Below, one piece after another: positions 50,809 to 59,682 of a DNA stretch of 64,000 nucleotides; the first letter of the stretch is position 1, and each line of letters starts with the position of its first letter. The position numbers and the translations under genes were made by a program. The stretch is taken from NCBI RefSeq assembly GCF_015234515.1, contig NZ_JADGMY010000016.1, positions 62,413 to 126,412 of the forward strand. The letters are read 5' to 3'. The notes beneath the pieces are model-generated. The model saw only the letters and a program-made list of their open reading frames with translations. It ran no database searches and was not told where the DNA came from. This DNA is from Cellulomonas sp. (GTDB lineage: Bacteria; Actinomycetota; Actinomycetes; Actinomycetales; Cellulomonadaceae).

Positions 50809-51777
50809 ATGTCATCCCCCTCCCCCGGCGCGCACCCCGCGGTGCGCGCCGTAGGCGGCCTCGCGCTCGCCGGCGTCGCCGCGCTGGCCTGGGCGTCCCT
50901 CGTCGAGGTGCGTTGGTACGCGCTGCGCGAGGTCACCGTGCCGGTGCTGCCGCCTGGGCAGGACCCGCTGCGGATCCTGCACGTGTCGGACCTGCACCTC
51001 ACGCCGGGCCAGCGCCGCAAGGTCGACTGGGTGCGGGACCTGGCGACGCTCGACCCGCACCTGGTCGTCGACACGGGCGACAACTGGGCCCACCTCGACG
51101 CGATGCCGGCGCTGCTGCACGCGCTCGAGCCGCTGCTCGCCGTGCCCGGCGCGTTCGTCCTCGGGTCGAACGACTACGTCGCGCCGTCGTTCAAGAACCC
51201 GGCGCGCTACCTGCTGCCCGACGCGCGCCGTGAGCCGCCCCGGCCCCCGGTCGCCCTGCCGTGGCGCGAGCTGGTCACGCGGCTCACGTCGGCGGGGTGG
51301 GTCGACCTGTCCAACCGGCGTGACTCCCTCGAGGTCGACGGCCGCCGCCTGTCACTCGTCGGGACGGACGACGCGCACCTGGACCGTGACGCGATGCCGC
51401 CGGCCGGCGGCCCGGACGACGTCCGGACGTCCGACGGCCGCTCCCCCGCGGTCGACCTGCACGTGGGCGTCACCCACGCCCCCTACCGCCGCGTGCTCGA
51501 CGCGATGCACGCCGACGGCGTGGACCTGACGATCGCCGGCCACACCCACGGCGGGCAGCTGGCCGTCCCGGGCTGGGGTGCCCTGACGACCAACTGCGAC
51601 CTGGACCTGCGCCGCGCCAAGGGGCTGCACGGCTGGCCGGGCGCCCGCCCCGACCGTGCGGACGGCGCCGGCTCGTCGTGGCTCCACGTCTCCGCGGGGC
51701 TGGGGACGTCGCCCTACGCGCCCGTGCGCTTCGCGTGCCGACCGGAGGCGACGCTCCTCACACTGGTCTCGCCGTAA
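50809..51777 (+). CDS. Calcineurin-like metallophosphoesterase
   Basis: 322 aa, ATG start 4 bp after ponA2. An N-terminal membrane helix (~8-28) anchors it. Metal motifs: VSDLHLTPGQ, DTGDN, GSNDYVAP (the Asn-His of GNHE is Asn-Asp) and GHTHGGQ. It lies downstream of ponA2 as in mycobacteria (Rv3683). The substrate could be an envelope phosphoester. Confidence 0.88.
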   Translation: MSSPSPGAHPAVRAVGGLALAGVAALAWASLVEVRWYALREVTVPVLPPGQDPLRILHVSDLHLTPGQRRKVDWVRDLATLDPHLVVDTGDNWAHLDAMPALLHALEPLLAVPGAFVLGSNDYVAPSFKNPARYLLPDARREPPRPPVALPWRELVTRLTSAGWVDLSNRRDSLEVDGRRLSLVGTDDAHLDRDAMPPAGGPDDVRTSDGRSPAVDLHVGVTHAPYRRVLDAMHADGVDLTIAGHTHGGQLAVPGWGALTTNCDLDLRRAKGLHGWPGARPDRADGAGSSWLHVSAGLGTSPYAPVRFACRPEATLLTLVSP

Positions 51778-51806
51778 CGAATTTCGTCTCCGGGTGCCTC
51801 GTCGGC

Positions 51807-51812
51807 TATCCT
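51807..51812 (+). promoter_or_regulatory. -10 box TATCCT before tRNA-Pro
   Basis: TATCCT lies 12 nt before the first tRNA base, suiting a start a few bases upstream of the mature 5' end. The -35 region (TTCGTC-like) is weak. Confidence 0.5.
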
Positions 51813-51824
51813 TGCCAGGCTCCA

Positions 51825-51898
<74 letters not shown>

Positions 51899-51903
51899 CA
51901 GGT

Positions 51904-51945
51904 CGAAGGCCCCTGATCAGCAGGAATGCTGATCAGGGGCCTTCG
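51904..51945 (+). terminator. Very strong terminator after tRNA-Pro
   Basis: CGAAGGCCCCTGATCAGC and its exact complement (18 bp) enclose a 6-nt loop AGGAAT. It also lies downstream of the convergent zinc-protein gene and may serve both. Confidence 0.92.
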
Positions 51946-51985
51946 TCGTCCCTGGGGGCCCTGTCGTACGCGGGAGCCGGCGCGC

Positions 51986-52216
51986 TCAGCGCTCCGGCGT
52001 CCGGACCTCCTGCTCGAGGCGGTGCCGCTCGTCGTGGATCTGCGCACCGGCGCCGACGAGCGCGGCCTCGTGGGCGCGGAAGTGGTGACCGCAGAAGAGC
52101 AGGACGCCACCGGCACCGGGGAGCGTCGCACGGGCGAAGGCCTGGGCGCCGCAGCGGTCGCAGCGGTCCTGACGGGTGAGCTCGGCGGTGGCGTGGGTCA
52201 TCGTGGCTGCGGTCAT
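51986..52216 (-). CDS. Small zinc-ribbon protein, DUF7455-like
   Basis: 76 aa from the ATG at 52216; longer starts add unconserved residues. It has CDRCGAQAFARATLPGAGGVLLFCGHH, a C-x2-C...C-x2-H set able to bind zinc. Such proteins are common in actinobacteria and have no known role. An ECF-type promoter motif lies 70 bp upstream. Confidence 0.83.
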   Translation of the reverse strand: MTAATMTHATAELTRQDRCDRCGAQAFARATLPGAGGVLLFCGHHFRAHEAALVGAGAQIHDERHRLEQEVRTPER

Positions 52217-52285
52217 GGGGCGAACCTCGTCTCGTCGTCCGGTCGGCCGGCACCCCGAACGAGCTCGGAGCGCAGACGCCTGTAG

Positions 52286-52311
52286 AACCCCCGTCACGCG
52301 GCCCGTGTTCC
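52286..52311 (-). promoter_or_regulatory. ECF-sigma-type promoter motif
   Basis: On the minus strand GGAAC is followed by exactly 18 nt and GTT. This fits promoters of SigR/SigH-type thiol-stress sigma factors (GGAAT/C-N18-GTT). It faces the small zinc-ribbon gene. Confidence 0.45.
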
Positions 52312-52428
52312 GGAACCGGCGTTCGCCCACACCGAACACCCCGTGAGTCCACCGGCTCACGCGTCGGCCCGGGCTGCGCGTCGATCTCACGCGCGGGAGC
52401 CTGGCAGACGCCGACCACGACGCCGGTC

Positions 52429-52465
52429 GCGGGCCCGCCCACCCGGTGTCCGTGGGCGGGCCCGC
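52429..52465 (-). terminator. Terminator of the GH51 operon
   Basis: GCGGGCCCGCCCAC and its exact complement (14 bp) with a 9-nt loop, 6 nt after the GH51 stop. Confidence 0.85.
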
Positions 52466-52471
52466 CGACCC

Positions 52472-53980
52472 TCAGGCGGTCTGCAGCAGGAACATGCTCC
52501 ACGACGCCGGCGGGAGCTCCGCGCGCAGCGTGGTGCCGTCCATCGCGGCCGAGGCGTGCGCCTGCGGCACGACGCGGTCCGGCGCCTCCATCGTGTTGAC
52601 GGCGAGCACGTCGTCGTCGGCGAGCAGCACGGCCTCGGTGAGGGTCACCCCGCCGAACGCCTGCAGGTCCGTGGCGAACGCGACCGGCTCCGACGGGTGG
52701 CGGTTCACGACGAACACGGCCAGGCGCCCCTCGCCGGCGTCGTACGTGGCGACGGAGTCGAGCACCGACACCTCGCCGTGCACGGCCGTCTCCATCGTGG
52801 GGGCGTCCGCGCGCAGGTCGAGCACCTGACCCTGCGCGTGCCGGGCGGTGAGCGCGAAGGGGTGGAAGATCGACTGCCGCCACGCGGGGCCGCCGGGCTC
52901 CGAGCGAATCGGGGCGATGGTGTTGACGAGCTGCGCCTGGCAGGCGATCGCGACGCGGTCGCTGTGCCGCAGCAGCGTGATGAGCAGCGAGCCGACGACC
53001 ACGGCGTCGAGGACCGTGTACTGGTCCTCGCTGAGGCGCGGGGCCTCGACCCAGTCCTCCGGCATGCCCGACGCGGTGAGCGCCTTGTTGTACCAGACGT
53101 TCCACTCGTCGAACGAGATCATGATCTTCTTCGACGACTTCAGGCGGGCACCGACGGCGTCGGCCGTCGCGACGACCTCACGGATGAACTTGTCCATGTC
53201 GACGGACGAGGCGAGGAAGCTGGCCCGGTCGTCGCCGTCGAGCTCGTAGTAGGCGTGGGCGGACACGTGGTCGACGAGCTCGTACGTGTGCTCGAGGACC
53301 GTGTCCTCCCAAGCGCCGAAGGTCGCCATCGCGCGGCCGGACGACCCGCAGGCGACGAGCTCGAGGTCGGGCTCGACCTGGCGCATCGCGCGCGCGGTCT
53401 CGGCCGCCAGGCGGCCGTACTCTTCGGCCGTCTTGTGGCCGAGCTGCCAAGGGCCGTCCATCTCGTTGCCGAGGCACCACGTGCGGATGGCGTGGGGCTC
53501 GGGCGCGCCGTGCTCGACGCGCAGGTCGGACAGCGCGGTGCCCTTCGGGTGGTTCGCGTACTCCAGGAGCTCGACGGCCTCGGCGATGCCGCGCGTCCCG
53601 AGGTTCACGGCCATGACCGGCTCGATGTCGGCCTTGCGGGCCCAGCGCATGAACTCGTTGAGCCCGAACGCGTTGGTCTCGATGGTCTTCCAGGCGGGGT
53701 CGAGGCGCGTCGGGCGGTCCTCCACGGGCCCGACGCCGTCCTCCCAGCGGTACCCGGAGACGAAGTTGCCGCCCGGGTAGCGCACGGCCGTGACGCCCAT
53801 CTCCCGCACGAGTGCCAGGACGTCGCCACGCAGGCCGTCCTCGTCCGCCGTGAGGTGGCCCGGCTCGTAGAGCCCGCCGTACACGCACCGCCCCATGTGC
53901 TCGACGAACGATCCGAAGACCCGGCGGTTGACGGGCGCCACGACGAAGGCGGGATCGATCGACAGCTTGCCGCTCTGCAT
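52472..53980 (-). CDS. Alpha-L-arabinofuranosidase, GH51
   Basis: 502 aa, ATG start with AGGAG 8 nt upstream. The (beta/alpha)8 domain has the acid/base Glu173 (CLGNEMDG) and nucleophile Glu292 (FDEWNVWY), very near the positions of Geobacillus AbfA (175/294). The C-terminal third is a beta sandwich. No signal peptide, so it acts in the cytoplasm on imported arabino-oligosaccharides. It is last in the permease-permease-binding protein-GH51 operon. Confidence 0.95.
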   Translation of the reverse strand: MQSGKLSIDPAFVVAPVNRRVFGSFVEHMGRCVYGGLYEPGHLTADEDGLRGDVLALVREMGVTAVRYPGGNFVSGYRWEDGVGPVEDRPTRLDPAWKTIETNAFGLNEFMRWARKADIEPVMAVNLGTRGIAEAVELLEYANHPKGTALSDLRVEHGAPEPHAIRTWCLGNEMDGPWQLGHKTAEEYGRLAAETARAMRQVEPDLELVACGSSGRAMATFGAWEDTVLEHTYELVDHVSAHAYYELDGDDRASFLASSVDMDKFIREVVATADAVGARLKSSKKIMISFDEWNVWYNKALTASGMPEDWVEAPRLSEDQYTVLDAVVVGSLLITLLRHSDRVAIACQAQLVNTIAPIRSEPGGPAWRQSIFHPFALTARHAQGQVLDLRADAPTMETAVHGEVSVLDSVATYDAGEGRLAVFVVNRHPSEPVAFATDLQAFGGVTLTEAVLLADDDVLAVNTMEAPDRVVPQAHASAAMDGTTLRAELPPASWSMFLLQTA

Positions 53981-54046
53981 TGCTACTCCTGTGATGGATG
54001 GACGCCCGGCGGCGGGTGGCCGCCTGTCGGGCGCGGGTATGACGTA

Positions 54047-54082
54047 CGCCCCGGGCTCCGGCACGTGCCGGAGCCCGGGGCG
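54047..54082 (-). other. 36-bp perfect palindrome between binding protein and GH51 genes
   Basis: CGCCCCGGGCTCCGGCAC and its complement (18 bp) with no spacer. It directly follows the binding-protein gene. Such hairpins often protect the mRNA of abundant binding proteins and lower expression of the gene after it. Confidence 0.75.
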
Positions 54083-54089
54083 GGCGAGA

Positions 54090-55433
54090 CTACTTGCCGA
54101 CCTGGTTCTCCAGGTCCTTCTGCGCCTGGTCGAGAGCCTGCTGCGGCTCCACGCCGTTCTCGTACACCTCGGTCAGCGTGGTGGTCGTGAAGACGTTGTT
54201 GAGCGTCGGCAGGTTCGGGTTCGTGAACCCGTCGAAGTGGCCGATGCCGTCCTTGACCTCGTTGAGCACGTCGAACAGGTTCGTCCGGAAGTACTTGTTG
54301 AACTTGTTCTCCGGGTCCTTCGTGACGGCCTCGTCCTCCCACACCGACATGTTGACGGGGTCGAAGCCGAGCACCTGCCACACGGCGACGTTCGCCTCGG
54401 GCGACAGCTTGGCGAACGCGAGCCACTCCGCCGCGAAGTCCTTCTTGGGCGACGACTCGATGACCGCCGTGCCGGTGCCGCCGCCGCCGATCGTGGCGAC
54501 CTCGCCACCGTCGACCACGGGGGCCGGCGCGATCGCGACGTCACCGGCCAGGTCGGGCATGTAGTCGACGAAGCGCGACGTGTACCAGGCGGGGTAGACG
54601 ACGGCGGCGTACTCGCCGCTGTTGATCACACCGAACGCCTGCTCGTCGTCAGGGCCACCACCGGGGATGGTCGAGATGGCCCCGGCGTCCAGCATGTCCT
54701 GCTGCATCGCGAGCGCCTCGACGACCTCGGGGCTGTTCACGGCCAGGCCGCCGTCCTCGTCGAAGAAGTTGCCTCCGAGCTGCGCCACGATGAGCGGCTC
54801 GACGAAGTTGACGGTGGTGCTGGCGATGCCGAACGCCTTGCCGGTGGCCTGGTTGTACGTGACACCGGCCTCCTTGAAGTCGTCCCAGGTCTTGATCGTC
54901 GTGTAGTCGATCCCGGCCTCCTCGAGGAGGGCGGCGTTGTAGAAGGTGACGAAGGCCCCGACGTGCATCGGGAAGCCGAGGATCTTGTCCCCGCGGCTGT
55001 ACAGGTCGAGCCGGGCCTGGACGACGTCGTCCTTGTAGGGGCCGGCCGCCTCGGAGAGGTCCATGAGCGGCGTGCGGCCGTCCTCGGACACGAAGTTGGA
55101 GAACTTGTTGACCTCGATGTCGACGACGTCGGGCAGGCCGGATCCCGAGTTGACCGCCAGCTGCAGCTTGTTGTGCATGTCCTGGTACGGGTACACGGTC
55201 ACGTCGAGGTCGACCGGGCGGTTCGGGTTCTGCTCGTTCCACTCCTCGGCCATCTGGTCGTAGTAGTCCGCGTGGAGCTCGGCGAACACCCACATGTCGA
55301 GCTTGGTCGCCTCACCGTCGGCGGGCGAGGCTGCGGGCTCGTCCGAGCCACCGCCGCCGCCGCATGCCGACAGCATGAGCACGCCTGCGAGGCCCGCTGC
55401 TGCGAGCGGCAGGTACCTGCGTGGTCCAGCCAT
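54090..55433 (-). CDS. Sugar ABC transporter substrate-binding lipoprotein (family 1)
   Basis: 447 aa. Lipoprotein signal with LSAC, lipidated Cys24, then a Gly/Asp/Pro spacer. The mature part is a family-1 binding protein (LDMWVFAELHADYYDQMAEEWNEQNP; GFPMHVGAFVTFYNAALLEEAGID). It is expected to bind arabino-oligosaccharides, given the GH51 gene. It lies after both permease genes, which is less usual. Followed by an 18-bp stem palindrome. Confidence 0.92.
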   Translation of the reverse strand: MAGPRRYLPLAAAGLAGVLMLSACGGGGGSDEPAASPADGEATKLDMWVFAELHADYYDQMAEEWNEQNPNRPVDLDVTVYPYQDMHNKLQLAVNSGSGLPDVVDIEVNKFSNFVSEDGRTPLMDLSEAAGPYKDDVVQARLDLYSRGDKILGFPMHVGAFVTFYNAALLEEAGIDYTTIKTWDDFKEAGVTYNQATGKAFGIASTTVNFVEPLIVAQLGGNFFDEDGGLAVNSPEVVEALAMQQDMLDAGAISTIPGGGPDDEQAFGVINSGEYAAVVYPAWYTSRFVDYMPDLAGDVAIAPAPVVDGGEVATIGGGGTGTAVIESSPKKDFAAEWLAFAKLSPEANVAVWQVLGFDPVNMSVWEDEAVTKDPENKFNKYFRTNLFDVLNEVKDGIGHFDGFTNPNLPTLNNVFTTTTLTEVYENGVEPQQALDQAQKDLENQVGK

Positions 55434-55469
55434 GGTTGTGACTCCATTCCTAGTTGGTGCGGTGGGCGT

Positions 55470-56387
55470 TCAGCCCTTGAGCGCCCCCGCCGTCATGCCG
55501 GCGACGAAGAACCTCTGGAAGCAGAGGAAGAGGACGAGAACGGGCAGGAGGGAGAAGAACGAGCCGATGATCAGCAGCTCGTAGTTGTTGCCGTACGGCG
55601 TCAGGAGGGTGTTCAGGCCGATCGGCAGCGTGAACTTCTCGGCCGAGCGCAGCACCAGCAGCGGCCACAGGAAGTTGTTCCACGTGACCATGCCGTTGAG
55701 GATCGCCATGGCCGCCATCGCGGGACGCGCGATGGGCAGGACGACGCGGAAGAAGATGCCGAACTCGGTGACGCCGTCGACGCGCCCCGCCTCGAGGAGC
55801 TCCTTGGGGATCCCCAGGAAGTACTGGCGGAAGAAGAAGATCGTGACGGCGGCCGCGAGGAACGGGATGACGATCACCGAGTAGGAGTCCGCGAGGCCGA
55901 GGTCGTTCACCATGACGTAGAGCGGCAGCATCATGATCTCGAAGGGGACGGTCATGAGCAGCAGCACGGAGACGAACGCGACGTTCTTGCCCTTGAAGTC
56001 GTACATCGCGAACCCGTACGCGATGAACGAGCTGACGAGCAGCGTGCCGGCGACCTGCACGAGGGTCAGGCCCACCGAGTTGGCGAACCACCGGAAGTAC
56101 AGGCCCGAGTCGGTGAAGAGCATCGCGTAGTTCTCGAACGAGAACGTGCTCAGGTCGACGTCGAGCCGCAGGCCGTTGCGCATGATCTCGCCGCCGTCCT
56201 GGAACGTGCCGGCGAAGATCGCGACGAGCGGCACCAGGACGATGAACGCGATGGTGAGGAGGAAGACGCTCTGGACCGTGACGAACAGCGCCCGCGGCAG
56301 GGGGTACCTCGTGCGGGGGCGGACGTCGACGGCCTCGGGTCCCGTCGACGGGTCGGCCGTGGTCGACGGCGAGATCGGCGCGCTCAT
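55470..56387 (-). CDS. Carbohydrate ABC permease (MalG-like)
   Basis: 305 aa, ATG overlapping the stop of the first permease gene. Six membrane segments and the EAA loop ELLEAGRVDGVTEFGIFFRVVLPIARP. The N-terminus is a Pro/Thr-rich tail of ~35 residues. It forms a channel with the other permease. No ATPase gene is near; a shared MsiK-type ATPase elsewhere is typical of actinobacteria. Confidence 0.93.
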   Translation of the reverse strand: MSAPISPSTTADPSTGPEAVDVRPRTRYPLPRALFVTVQSVFLLTIAFIVLVPLVAIFAGTFQDGGEIMRNGLRLDVDLSTFSFENYAMLFTDSGLYFRWFANSVGLTLVQVAGTLLVSSFIAYGFAMYDFKGKNVAFVSVLLLMTVPFEIMMLPLYVMVNDLGLADSYSVIVIPFLAAAVTIFFFRQYFLGIPKELLEAGRVDGVTEFGIFFRVVLPIARPAMAAMAILNGMVTWNNFLWPLLVLRSAEKFTLPIGLNTLLTPYGNNYELLIIGSFFSLLPVLVLFLCFQRFFVAGMTAGALKG

Positions 56388-57337
56388 CGGGACTCCTCCT
56401 TCTTGAACGTGCCGGTGAGGGTCAGGTAGGTGAGGTTGATCGCCATGATCACGACGAGCAGGACCACCCCGACCGCGGAGGCGTACCCGAGGTCGTTCTC
56501 CTCGATGCCGCGGCGGTACAGGTAGCCGACGACCGTCAGGCCCTGGTTGTTCGGGGAGGCGTTGCCGGCGTAGAGCATGAAGCTCTCGAGGAACATCGCC
56601 AGGCCGCCGTAGATGCTGATGGTCGTGACGTAGACCATGGTCGGCTTGATGTTCGGCAGCGTGATGGAGAAGAACTGCCGGACCTTGCCGGCACCGTCGA
56701 TGGATGCCGCCTCGTAGTACTCGTCGGGGATGGACTGCAGCCCCGCGAGGAAGTAGAGGATGTTGACGCCGGTGTACCGCCAGGTGGCCAGCGCCAGCAG
56801 CGCGACGAGACCCCCCAGGTCGGTCCGCAACCAGCGCACCGGGTCCGCCCCGAACCACGTGACCACCTCGTTGACGAGGCCGGTGCTCGACTCGGAGAAC
56901 ATGAGCCGGAAGATGATGCCGGCCACGACCACGGACGTCAGCGCGGGCACGAACAGCGAGGCCTTGAAGAAGCCCTTGAGCCGTGCGGAGCCGAGCCGGG
57001 AGCTGATGACGGTCGCGAGCAGCAGGGGGCCGGGGATGAGGATGACGAGCGTGAGCACCATGTAGCGCGCGCTGTTGTACATGGCCTGCCAGAAGATCCG
57101 GTCGCGCCACAGCCGCTCGTAGTTGTCGGTGCCGATGAAGCTGGCCTCGCCGAACATCACGCTCTGCGTGCTCATCACGAAGGTCCGCACGAGCGGCACG
57201 GCCCAGAACGCGAGCAGCGTGATGACGAACGGGGCGATGAAGAAGTACGGGGCCAGGCGCTGCGAGTAGAGCAACCCCTTGAGCCGGTGCACGACCGGCG
57301 TCCTGGGCGGCGCCGAGAGTTCTTTCAGCTGTGCCAC
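56384..57337 (-). CDS. Carbohydrate ABC permease (MalF-like)
   Basis: 317 aa, GTG start with AGGAGG upstream. Six membrane segments and the EAA loop EYYEAASIDGAGKVRQFFSITLPNIKP. It is the first gene of the arabinan-uptake operon, divergent from lacI with a 301-bp gap that contains the operator. Confidence 0.93.
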   Translation of the reverse strand: MAQLKELSAPPRTPVVHRLKGLLYSQRLAPYFFIAPFVITLLAFWAVPLVRTFVMSTQSVMFGEASFIGTDNYERLWRDRIFWQAMYNSARYMVLTLVILIPGPLLLATVISSRLGSARLKGFFKASLFVPALTSVVVAGIIFRLMFSESSTGLVNEVVTWFGADPVRWLRTDLGGLVALLALATWRYTGVNILYFLAGLQSIPDEYYEAASIDGAGKVRQFFSITLPNIKPTMVYVTTISIYGGLAMFLESFMLYAGNASPNNQGLTVVGYLYRRGIEENDLGYASAVGVVLLVVIMAINLTYLTLTGTFKKEESR

Positions 57338-57638
57338 TTCACTCCTCCTGCCAGTCAGGACGGGACCTGCGCGCTCGACGGCTGTGTCGAACCGGGCACC
57401 GCGTCCTGAGTCGGACGTTTCACCACATGTGGCACTGCGCTTCGTCGACTATGACGATATACAGCGCTGACCTGGCGTTTTACGACGTCGTAACCGCTGC
57501 GCCACTATTGCGTCCGCGGTCGGGATCTGTCAACCTCTCCGGCATGGAGACCACGCGGAGCCTGCTCCGGACGGCGACCCGCGCGCGGATCGCACCGGCG
57601 GACGCCCGACCGACGAGCCAGAGCACGGAGCAGCGGGC
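57338..57638. other. 301-bp divergent control region of the arabinan locus
   Basis: No gene. It contains a 14-bp palindrome (57480-57493), a 10-bp palindrome CCACATGTGG (57423-57432), and a minus-strand -10-like TATATC near 57456-57461, downstream of the large palindrome. The + strand -10 for lacI is not clear. Confidence 0.6.
57480..57493. promoter_or_regulatory. LacI-family operator
   Basis: TTACGACGTCGTAA is a perfect 14-bp palindrome with a central CG-type step as LacI proteins prefer. It lies about 18 bp upstream of a TATATC -10-like box for the permease operon, so binding would cover the -35 region. Confidence 0.75.
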
Positions 57639-58661
57639 GTGAAGGTGACCATGCACGACGTCGCGCAGCGCGCCGGCGTCTCGAACAAGACGGTCTCCAA
57701 CGTCGTCAACGACCACCCGCACGTCCGCCCCGAGACCCGGGCGCGCGTGCAGCAGGCCATCGCCGACCTGGGCTACCGGCCCAACCTGTCGGCGCGCGGG
57801 CTGCGGTCCGGCCGCACCGGCGTCATCGGGCTCGCCGTGCCCCAGCTGCGCCAGCCCTACTTCGCCGAGCTGGCCGACGCCGTGATCGCCGCCGCCGAGC
57901 GTCGCGGCCTCGGTGTGATCATCGGCCAGGCCGGTGCGGACCGCGCGCACGAGATGGACGTGCTGGCGAACGGCCTGCGGCAGACCGACGGCATGCTCTT
58001 CAGCCCCGAGCACCTGGGCACCGAGGACCGTGGCCTCCTCGACGACGTGACCTACCCCCTCGTGCTGCTCGGTGAGCGCATCTTCGGAGGCCCCAACGAC
58101 CACGTCACGATGCACAACGTCGAGGGCGCACGGGCCGCGGTCGAGCACCTGGCCGCCCTGGGACGGCGACGCATCGCGGTCGTGGGAGCGCACCCGGACC
58201 AGCGCACCGGCCAGATGCGCCCCTCCGACCTGCGTGTGCGGGGGTACCGCGAGGCGCTCGCCGTCGCCGGCCTGCCGGAGGACCGGCGCCTCGAGCGCGC
58301 CGTCGCGCCGTGGCACCCGATCAACGGCGTCGAGGCGACCCGCGAGCTGCTCGCGTCCGGCGTCGAGTTCGACGCGATCCTCGCCCTCAACGACAGCCTG
58401 GCCATCGGCGTGCTGCGCGCCCTCGCCGAGGCGGGCCGCCGCGTGCCGGACGACGTCGCGGTCATCGGGTTCGACAACATCGCCGACGGCCGCTTCACCA
58501 CACCCTCGCTGACCAGCGTGGACCCCGGCCGCGAGGAGATCGCCGAGACGGCCGTCGCGATGCTCGTCGAACGGATCGAGGAGGGCAGCCGCGCGCTGCG
58601 GCCGCCGCGGCTGCACAAGGCGGCGTTCCGCATCGTCACCCGCGAGTCCACGGGCGAGTGA
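57639..58661 (+). CDS. LacI-family transcriptional regulator of the arabinan locus
   Basis: 340 aa. The GTG at 57639 has GGAG 8 nt upstream; an in-frame GTG and ATG follow at 57645 and 57651. HTH with hinge: MHDVAQRAGVSNKTVSNVVNDHPHV and YRPNLSARGLRSGRTGVIG. The effector domain is a periplasmic-binding-protein-like fold (VAVIGFDNIADGRFTTPSLTSVDP). It likely represses the GH51-transporter operon until arabinose or an oligomer binds. Confidence 0.93.
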   Translation: MKVTMHDVAQRAGVSNKTVSNVVNDHPHVRPETRARVQQAIADLGYRPNLSARGLRSGRTGVIGLAVPQLRQPYFAELADAVIAAAERRGLGVIIGQAGADRAHEMDVLANGLRQTDGMLFSPEHLGTEDRGLLDDVTYPLVLLGERIFGGPNDHVTMHNVEGARAAVEHLAALGRRRIAVVGAHPDQRTGQMRPSDLRVRGYREALAVAGLPEDRRLERAVAPWHPINGVEATRELLASGVEFDAILALNDSLAIGVLRALAEAGRRVPDDVAVIGFDNIADGRFTTPSLTSVDPGREEIAETAVAMLVERIEEGSRALRPPRLHKAAFRIVTRESTGE

Positions 58662-58690
58662 GGGGTGCCGCCGCACGGCGGCGACACCCC
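58662..58690. terminator. Hairpin between lacI and the DUF4097 gene
   Basis: GGGGTG/CACCCC outer arms and CCGCCG/CGGCGG inner arms with a 2-nt loop and a 3-nt bulge. Directly after the lacI stop and between convergent genes. Confidence 0.65.
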
Positions 58691-58710
58691 ACACCGACCC
58701 CGTGGGAAGG

Positions 58711-59682
58711 TCAGGCCTCCGGCTCCAGGTACGCCACGTCGCCGTCGACGGTCCGCAGGTCGACACGCACGTCCGCGTCGGGGTCCGTCGGCCCCTCGAC
58801 CCGCTGCTCCCCGTTGGAGCTGATGCTCAGCGCGACCGGCTCGCCCGGGCCGTGCACGGTCACGTCGCCGTCCGTCGCCTGCACGTCGACGTCACCGCCG
58901 ACGGCCGCCACGAGGACGTCGCCGTCCGTGACGCTCGCCGTGAGGGCACCGCCCACGTCGCGGACCTCGACGCGACCGTCGGTCGCCCGCAGCTCGACGT
59001 CGCCCGCCACCCCCGCCAGGGACGTCGCCCCGTCGCGCCCACGGACCACGACGTCGCCACCGACGTCGGTGACGCGCACGTCCCCGTCCGCCAGCGCCAC
59101 CGCCACGTCGCCGCCGACCCCACGGACCGTCACGTCACCGTCGACGCCCCGCACGTCCAGCGTCCCCTGCGCGCCCGCCACGTGCACGTCGCCGTCGGCC
59201 GCCCGCACCTCGACGTTCCCGGCGGGCCCGTCCACGCGGACCGCGCCGTCGGTGGTGCGCACCACCACGTGGGTGCCCTCCGGCACGTCGACCACCAGCT
59301 CCGCCGAGCAGTTCATCGCCCTCAGCTCCACGCACTCGTGCCGCACGACCGTCCGGTTGCCGTCCGACGTGACCTCGTAGCGGGGCCCGCCCCACGCGAA
59401 CCGTGCGACGCGCTCGACCCGGACGTCGTCGTCCGGGGACACGCTCACCCGGACCTCGCCGTCGGCGACGAGCTCGACGACGTCCGTGGCGGCGAGCGTC
59501 GCGCTCGCCGACGTCGTCTTCGTGAACATCAAGGCGACCACCTGCAGCACGCCGATGAGCAGCACCAGCACCGCAGCGAGGACGCCCACCACGGTCAGGG
59601 CCCGCCCGCCGGGTGAGCGTCGGGCGGTGGAACGTGCCGGCGGCGGGGCCGTCGAGAGGTCGGTGGTGGGTGTCGCGGTCAC
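58711..59682 (-). CDS. DUF4097-family beta-repeat membrane protein
   Basis: 323 aa, GTG start overlapping the response regulator stop. One membrane helix (~28-50), then ~12 short repeats of the type VDGDVTVRGVGG, each about 20 residues, which should stack as a right-handed beta-helix outside the cell. DUF4097 proteins commonly sit with envelope-sensing two-component systems. Its role, perhaps as sensor accessory or target, is unknown. The terminal stretch is acidic. Confidence 0.85.
   Translation of the reverse strand: MTATPTTDLSTAPPPARSTARRSPGGRALTVVGVLAAVLVLLIGVLQVVALMFTKTTSASATLAATDVVELVADGEVRVSVSPDDDVRVERVARFAWGGPRYEVTSDGNRTVVRHECVELRAMNCSAELVVDVPEGTHVVVRTTDGAVRVDGPAGNVEVRAADGDVHVAGAQGTLDVRGVDGDVTVRGVGGDVAVALADGDVRVTDVGGDVVVRGRDGATSLAGVAGDVELRATDGRVEVRDVGGALTASVTDGDVLVAAVGGDVDVQATDGDVTVHGPGEPVALSISSNGEQRVEGPTDPDADVRVDLRTVDGDVAYLEPEA

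Noticed and set aside
47763..51083. A 1100-codon open frame on the minus strand through ponA2 and whiB
   Set aside because: Only its last 105 codons are a gene (whiB). The rest is the mirror of ponA2, rich in Arg/Gly/Val without domains.
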